From: Boletus sp. NGJ
Taxonomy: Eukaryota > Basidiomycota > Agaricomycetes > Boletales > Boletaceae
Direction: 5' to 3'
DNA length: 64,000 nt
Assembly (NCBI GenBank): GCA_019096195.1
Contig: JAGTXK010000113.1
Span: 24,576-88,575 of the forward strand
Shown: one piece after another, positions 60,158-64,000 of the stretch
Numbering within the stretch: the first letter of the stretch is position 1
How the letters are laid out: the number at the start of each line of letters is the position of its first letter
The notes under the pieces: model-generated
Told to the model about the DNA's origin: nothing
What the model saw: only the letters and a program-made list of their open reading frames with translations
Database searches by the model: none
Position numbers and translations under genes: made by a program

Positions 60158-61930
60158 TTACTCATGCGCGTCATCATCGCCGAAATCATCTTCCACAGGT
60201 AATGTCATCATGTCGTTAAGACTTTTCATCAAAGAACACATTGAGCTCTCGGAATTCACGTTCGATAGGTACCTGCTCACCAGTGAACAAAGGGGCGGAG
60301 AATCTGCGCAACTTTTTCAAGTTCTTGGACGAATCTCCCCATTAGCACCTGATCATCGGTGAACCTGTTACGAAGCAAGTCAACACCACCAGTTGACCAA
60401 GGGACCATCTGGGAACGTACCTTCGCAGGACCGCAAGAGAGCGACATTTGAGAAGGTCAATGTCCCTGGGTTCCAGATGTCAATAGGTGATCAGCGGCAG
60501 AAGATCGATAAAACGTACTTGTGGTTCTTGTCCACTCCCTTTGGCGCTGTCTTCAGCTCACCTTCAGCGCCAAACACGTTTTGGCGGTTTCCCTTTGGAT
60601 GTGGGCGTGGCTCGCCGAATTCTGCCACGAACTCTGGTTCTGAGATGATCTCACGAAGACGGTCCGAGGAATGCTTTATATGATTCCTAGCACGAGGTTA
60701 AGGTATCATCACTAGCTCTGTCGGAGAAACGTGAAGACCCTACCTTATCATGTTCAGTTCATTCTTGGCCGGACACCACGCCCCAGCAGCAAGTAAACTC
60801 TCGTCCCCTGGTTTGACTGCACGTAAAGCATAAGCACGATGACAATAATTTGACCAAGAGGGACAAACTCACTCATTCTGATTTCGTGAAGACTCAGGTA
60901 AGGTAGAACATCCACAGAAAACAACACTTACACATGGTCTCAAAAATATGCATGTCAGACGAACTGCCGGACCAGCATCTCACAGAAACTCACAGAAAGC
61001 AAATGTCCCTTTTCTGCCACTTCTCGAAAAACTCGCAGAGAATTCAGTCTTGTAGGGTGTCTTGTCGTTGCTGAAACGAATCTAAACCTTGTTCAGTGAG
61101 ACAGCAGGCACAGATGTCGTTACACAGACATCGCGGTAAATTCGATGAATAACGTCCTTTGGAGGTAACGGTGGGATCTGAGGGTCGACTTCAGTGAGCA
61201 TTGCAGTGAAGGCCTCCACGAAATTCTTGAATTCCTTCTCGCATCGTCGATATACTGAATCTGGGTTGAAAGCAGGCACTGTAAGGGATAGTCATAAATA
61301 ATAGCGATGAGGCACGATACCATGGAGTTTGAACCTAGGATACGTGAACTCAGTCCATGGTAAAAGATAAAAGTCACGAGTATATGCTCACCAGACGCGA
61401 TCATTGCATGCTGGGTCCCGCATGCGCATCAGGAAATCTAGTGTGTGCTGAGATATCTGGCCATCAGGCGCTGTCGAGTAGCTCGTGAGTTGTAAAGAGC
61501 GTCCGCGATGGAACAACGTATGCGCACCCCATCCAGTCGTTGGAGCCTCGACGACTTTACCAACCACCTCTTGACCGTCCTTGAGCTCGACATCGCTGCC
61601 GCGTTCATCCTCTGCGATATCATCGACCACCTTGAGCTTCTTCCTCGCAGGCGTCCTCTTCTCTGACACGCCCTGCTTGGACTTGGGGTCACTGCGACGT
61701 GCAGCCGGCTTGTACTCCGAACTTTGCGTGCGTTTCGAGGATGATCCAACGCATTGGCGTGTCTTTCGGGTCTCGGTCTTGCTTGCATCGTCAGAGTCCT
61801 CGTCGAGCGCGTCACTGTGTAAAGAAAGTTGCGCGTCTTCGTTGTCGCTGCCGGAGACGTGGTCCTCGCTCACGTCCTTGACTGGCGACTCGGCGGAGCG
61901 TGTGTTTGTAGGTCTGCCGCGTTTCGCCAT
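60158..61930 (-). CDS. DUF2461 (TIGR02453) family protein with charged N-terminus
   Basis: Conserved domain of unknown function found in bacteria and fungi. The N-terminal 120 residues are charged and disordered (MAKRGRPTNTRSAESPVKDV, an AT-hook-like KRGRP at the start). The DUF2461 part includes HTLDFLMRMRDPACNDRVWF, YRRCEKEFKNFVEAFTAMLT, DVIHRIYRDIRFSNDKTPYK (over an intron), then FYHVSVKPGDESLLAAGAW and PKGVDKNHKYIDLLKCRS. These match the family's RD-RFSKDKTPYK and G-GxW-P layout. It ends DFGDDDAHE, with the stop at 60158-60160. The basic motif suggests nuclear or DNA contact, which is inference only. Confidence 0.82.
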
Positions 61931-62329
61931 GATACAAGTAAGAATCAGGGAGACTACTAATATTGCGAGGCTGTCTTAGTCTGACTCAGGCTCTCCCGAA
62001 TTGTTCGCTACCCTGAATGTGGGTGGCACCAAGTTCCTCTGGGCTGGATTCAGATTCATTCAACGCCATTATGGAGGCAGGACAATCCATTCCCCAAACT
62101 ACTCGAGTCTGTCACAGCGGATCTACTCATTGCGTCGCTCAAGCTTGATCGCGTAGGCGTATTCGATCCAAAGCATCTGGTTCCAGTGGTCGGTGCTCGC
62201 GAGGACGGCACTGCCGGTTTTCGCCCATCGAACGTAAGTCGTCCTCCCAATGCAATCTGTCGAGTTATCTGGACGAGTCGTATCCGGCCAGTGTTCGGCG
62301 ATGCGAACAGCAGGATCGCGGTCATCCAG
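61929..62329 (+). pseudogene. PSMG2: 5' part of PSMG2 (proteasome assembly chaperone 2), cut by inversion
   Basis: N-terminal portion of proteasome assembly chaperone 2 (yeast Add66), which with PSMG1 builds the 20S alpha ring. The recognisable block is TADLLIASLKLDRVGVFDPK, then HLVPVVGAREDG, in an open frame from about 62090. A 54-nt intron (62238-62291) gives FGDANSRIAVIQ, ending at the CAG at 62327-62329. Family members continue QRSPVL, but here the sequence switches to inverted RRP12 code. The continuation is found on the minus strand at 62579-63093. The start is uncertain: a spliced exon from 61929 (intron with a TACTAAT branch site) or the ATG at 62071, which would need a frameshift in the CCCC run at 62092-62095. 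Confidence 0.7.
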
Positions 62330-62617
62330 ACGAGAGGATGAGGACAACGATGGAGATATTGAAATGGCTGATGCCGAGGCACCAGCAAAGTCAAAAAAGA
62401 ACAAACGACGTTCGGAAGTCAAACTTGGCTACGAATTCAAGGCAAAGGTATGTTCCCCGTGAAGACGATTTAAATTGACGGTCTCAATGGCAATATTCAT
62501 GTATAGAATGCGGGAGGCGATGTTAAGAAGGGGAAAGTCGATCCCTACGCTTATCTCAGACTACGAAAAGAAAAGTCGCTAGGAGTTGCGCATCCAACCT
62601 GTTGTTTCCCTCCATAG
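62330..62617 (+). pseudogene. RRP12: Displaced 3' end of RRP12, now on the plus strand
   Basis: C-terminal RRP12 code in opposite orientation to the rest of the gene: acidic REDEDNDGDIEMADAEAP, a basic KSKKNKRRSEVK, then the conserved end GYEFKAK. An intron (about 62448-62508) joins it to NAGGDVKKGKVDPYAYL, the typical RRP12 C-terminal signature. The stop is at 62615-62617 after a short non-conserved extension. It has no start codon of its own that makes sense and belongs after KDTKKR of the minus-strand RRP12 piece. Confidence 0.8.
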
Positions 62618-63091
62618 TGTACTGCAATAAACAGACGGTTGCATCTGCCATGACTCAGGGATGGAGGATAGCAGCCTGTGAGTGATGCCGCCCCCGGGGA
62701 TGAATGGCACATACCAGGAGCTACCCTCGGAACGGGGGCCTCGGGGTAACAGGGAGAAATAAGGGGGGACTGGTGGCGAGGGAAGCGAGTGGACCCCGCT
62801 AGGGATGGAAATACCGGAAATTGGATGAACGTTGTGGGCGTGCTGTGAGAGAACTGCCAATGAGACGATAGACGATACGTCACCGAGATCCTTGTGTACT
62901 TACTGCATCTGTGTGTCTGTTCTATCAGACGTGTCGACCCCTCCCATGAAGGCCACTGCTGATACGCCGGAGTCGCGGATGAACACGAGGAGAGTGTCGG
63001 TAAACTGTTGCTTGAACGACTGCCAGAGATGATGACTGGCAAGAAATGTCGTCTACTGGCATCGGCCTACCTCGAGCACAGGGGAACGTTG
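62330..63091. other. Inverted 762-bp block disrupting PSMG2 and RRP12
   Basis: The outer sequence on each side and the block's own ends are parts of the same two genes in the wrong orientation. The left edge is flanked by AG (62328-62329) and the right edge by CT (63092-63093), which are reverse complements. Turning the block over at these two bases joins PSMG2 AVIQ to QRSPVLESFKQQF in frame and RRP12 KDTKKR to RREDEDNDGD in frame, with no base lost or gained. No longer inverted repeat is visible at the ends. Confidence 0.8.
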
Positions 63092-63093
63092 CT
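62579..63093 (-). pseudogene. PSMG2: Displaced 3' part of PSMG2, now on the minus strand, with a frameshift
   Basis: Continuation of PSMG2: CAACGTTCC gives QRSPVLE, an intron follows (about 63020-63069), then SFKQQFTDTLLVFIRDSGVS and AVAFMGGVDTSDRTDTQM. A second intron near 62840-62905 leads to AHNVHPISGISIPSGVHSLP and later YVPFIPGGGITHRLLSSIPE. The final conserved stretch YTMEGNNRLDAQLL lies in another frame. One T is missing in a T-run at 62629-62631 (minus GTTTATTGCAG, where four Ts would keep frame). As written it ends early at 62579. Its end overlaps the displaced RRP12 end tail-to-tail by about 39 bp. Confidence 0.75.
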
Positions 63094-64000
63094 ACGTTTC
63101 TTCGTATCTTTGTTGAATTTGATGCGTCCGTTCGGCCCGCGCACAAAACCATCCGCAGAGGTAACACTTTCTTTGTATGCGTTCCCCACGACGTCTTTGG
63201 CAGCCTTGCGGGCACTGACCTTGATGTCCGAATCAGATTCTTCTGCAGGAACGACCAGCTTCCCGCTCTCTTCGTCAGTTTTGAAACGGTTGGCATCCTG
63301 ACCAGGTTTTCGCCTGCGGTCAGTTTTCGCGTCTGCATGACAGGTTTATCGACAGGAGCCGGTGAAGTGGGCGCAGTACGCACTAGTCATTCGCGAGGCA
63401 GCACCCTGCAGAAGACGCATCGATTCGTCATCGTCCACGCGAAGGCTTAAACCATGGTCGCTGCCCTTGCGTTTGGAGCTACCCTCACGTCGTACTTGCT
63501 CTTCGTCATCGCTTTCATCGAGCTCGCTCTCACTTCCGTAGAGAACATCTTCAAAAGCATCACCCGTCGCCACCTTCCCAGAAGGTACTACCTCCTCCTC
63601 CTCCTCCTCCTCCTCCTCCTCTTCGCAAGCCCTTCAGCGTTCGGCTCTTTCCTTCTGTTTCTTAATCTTTACAAGAACCTCAAAGGCCTGCTCTTCACCT
63701 GCAGCTTGATATACGTCATTCCATCCAAAGCATCCGCTCAAAAATGTAGCGTACTTTTGCCTTGAAATGACTCTTGTGATCGTGTGACCACACCAGGAGT
63801 CGGAACCAAGCTGCTCAGATGTGGCCGGAGGAGGTCGGCGGGCAGTGTATGGTTCGCGAGCTTGGCAGCGCCAAGGGTAGACTTGACAATCTCGCGATTC
63901 AACGAAGACAAGAAAACGAGAAGAGTTGTAAAGATTTCGGTCTGCATCTGTGAACCAATGGTATCTGCAGACATAGTACATTAGCAGGTGGGTAGCGAAT
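63067..64000 (-). CDS. RRP12: RRP12 ribosome-biogenesis factor, partial, truncated C-terminus
   Basis: HEAT-repeat export and maturation factor for pre-40S and pre-60S particles. The window holds only the C-terminal part; the gene continues beyond 64000. Visible are IFTTLLVFLSSLNREIVKST, AAKLANHTLPADLLRPHLSS, the later VLVKIKKQKERAER, a poly-Glu run, DAFEDVLYGSESELDESDDE, LLQGAASRMTS joined over an intron to RRRKPGQDANRFKTDEES, and GRIKFNKDTKKR. At 63094 the reading passes into the inverted block and stops at 63067-63069 after eight foreign residues (SNVPLCSR), losing the usual acidic/basic end and the GYEFKAKNAGGDVKKG signature, which lies on the other strand at 62330-62617. Confidence 0.85.
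63591..63633 (-). repeat. CTC trinucleotide repeat, poly-Glu in RRP12
   Basis: About fourteen tandem CTC/CTT units on the plus strand. On the RRP12 strand they read GAG/GAA, giving a Glu run in the acidic region typical of this protein. It is likely length-variable. Confidence 0.85.

Noticed and set aside
62071-62120. PSMG2 start at the ATG at 62071
   Set aside because: Not preferred because it needs a base change in the CCCC run to enter the PSMG2 frame; kept only as an alternative.
62123-62422. 99-residue minus-strand frame across the left inversion junction
   Set aside because: It is the antisense of PSMG2 and RRP12 fragments; both sense readings match known proteins and this one does not.
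62315-63110. Site-specific invertase or transposon as cause of the inversion
   Set aside because: No terminal inverted repeats beyond the 2-bp AG/CT, no recombinase gene, no target-site duplication.

Overview
The window is nuclear DNA of a filamentous basidiomycete, almost certainly an Agaricomycete. Genes are densely packed on both strands and cut by many short (about 46-62 nt) GT-AG introns. The gene set is core fungal housekeeping: chitin synthase, TRAPP, Fun30, APC/C, ALG14, U2AF35, RPB3, TOM1/HUWE1, SUB1, RAD9, TIM17, TRM11, RMT2 and RRP12. I see no transposon, rRNA, tRNA, CRISPR or prokaryotic feature.

Layout. 1-10.7 kb: chitin synthase (+), an R3H-domain protein (-), the TRAPP subunit BET5 (+) and the Fun30/SMARCAD1 remodeller (-). 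10.7-12.2 kb: a 1.4-kb gene-poor divergent spacer. 12.2-24 kb: a mitochondrial-carrier-like protein (+), a GLTSCR1-domain protein (-), CDC23/APC8 (-), ALG14 (+), U2AF35 (-), RPB3 (-) and a quinone-oxidoreductase-type MDR enzyme (-). 24.1-35.9 kb: one giant HECT ubiquitin ligase, TOM1/HUWE1 (-). 36-48 kb: SUB1/PC4 (+), a mitochondrial ABC1/ADCK kinase-like protein (-), RAD9 (-), adrenodoxin reductase (+), a PH/coiled-coil protein (-) and TIM17 (-). 48-64 kb: a CDCA7-type zinc-finger protein (+), the SWIM protein SWS1 (-), TRM11 (+), an MFS transporter (-), a WBP4-like U1-type zinc-finger protein (-), RMT2 (+), an unrecognised two-TM protein (+), a DUF2461 protein (-), and a rearranged PSMG2/RRP12 locus running off the right edge.

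Organisation. Many genes are arranged as head-to-head pairs with 50-320 bp between start codons (R3H/BET5, CDC23/ALG14, TOM1/SUB1, RAD9/adrenodoxin reductase, TIM17/CDCA7-like, SWS1/TRM11, WBP4-like/RMT2), so shared promoters are the rule. There is no metabolic gene cluster. Chromatin and genome-maintenance genes are frequent (Fun30, GLTSCR1-like, RAD9, CDCA7-like, SWS1), but they are not contiguous.

The most striking observation is at 62.3-63.1 kb. A roughly 762-bp block carrying the 3' half of PSMG2 (proteasome assembly chaperone 2) and the last exons of RRP12 lies inverted relative to the rest of both genes. Flipping it back at a 2-bp AG/CT microhomology restores both reading frames exactly. 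It is either a very recent micro-inversion that breaks two convergent genes, a flipping or allelic segment, or an assembly artefact.
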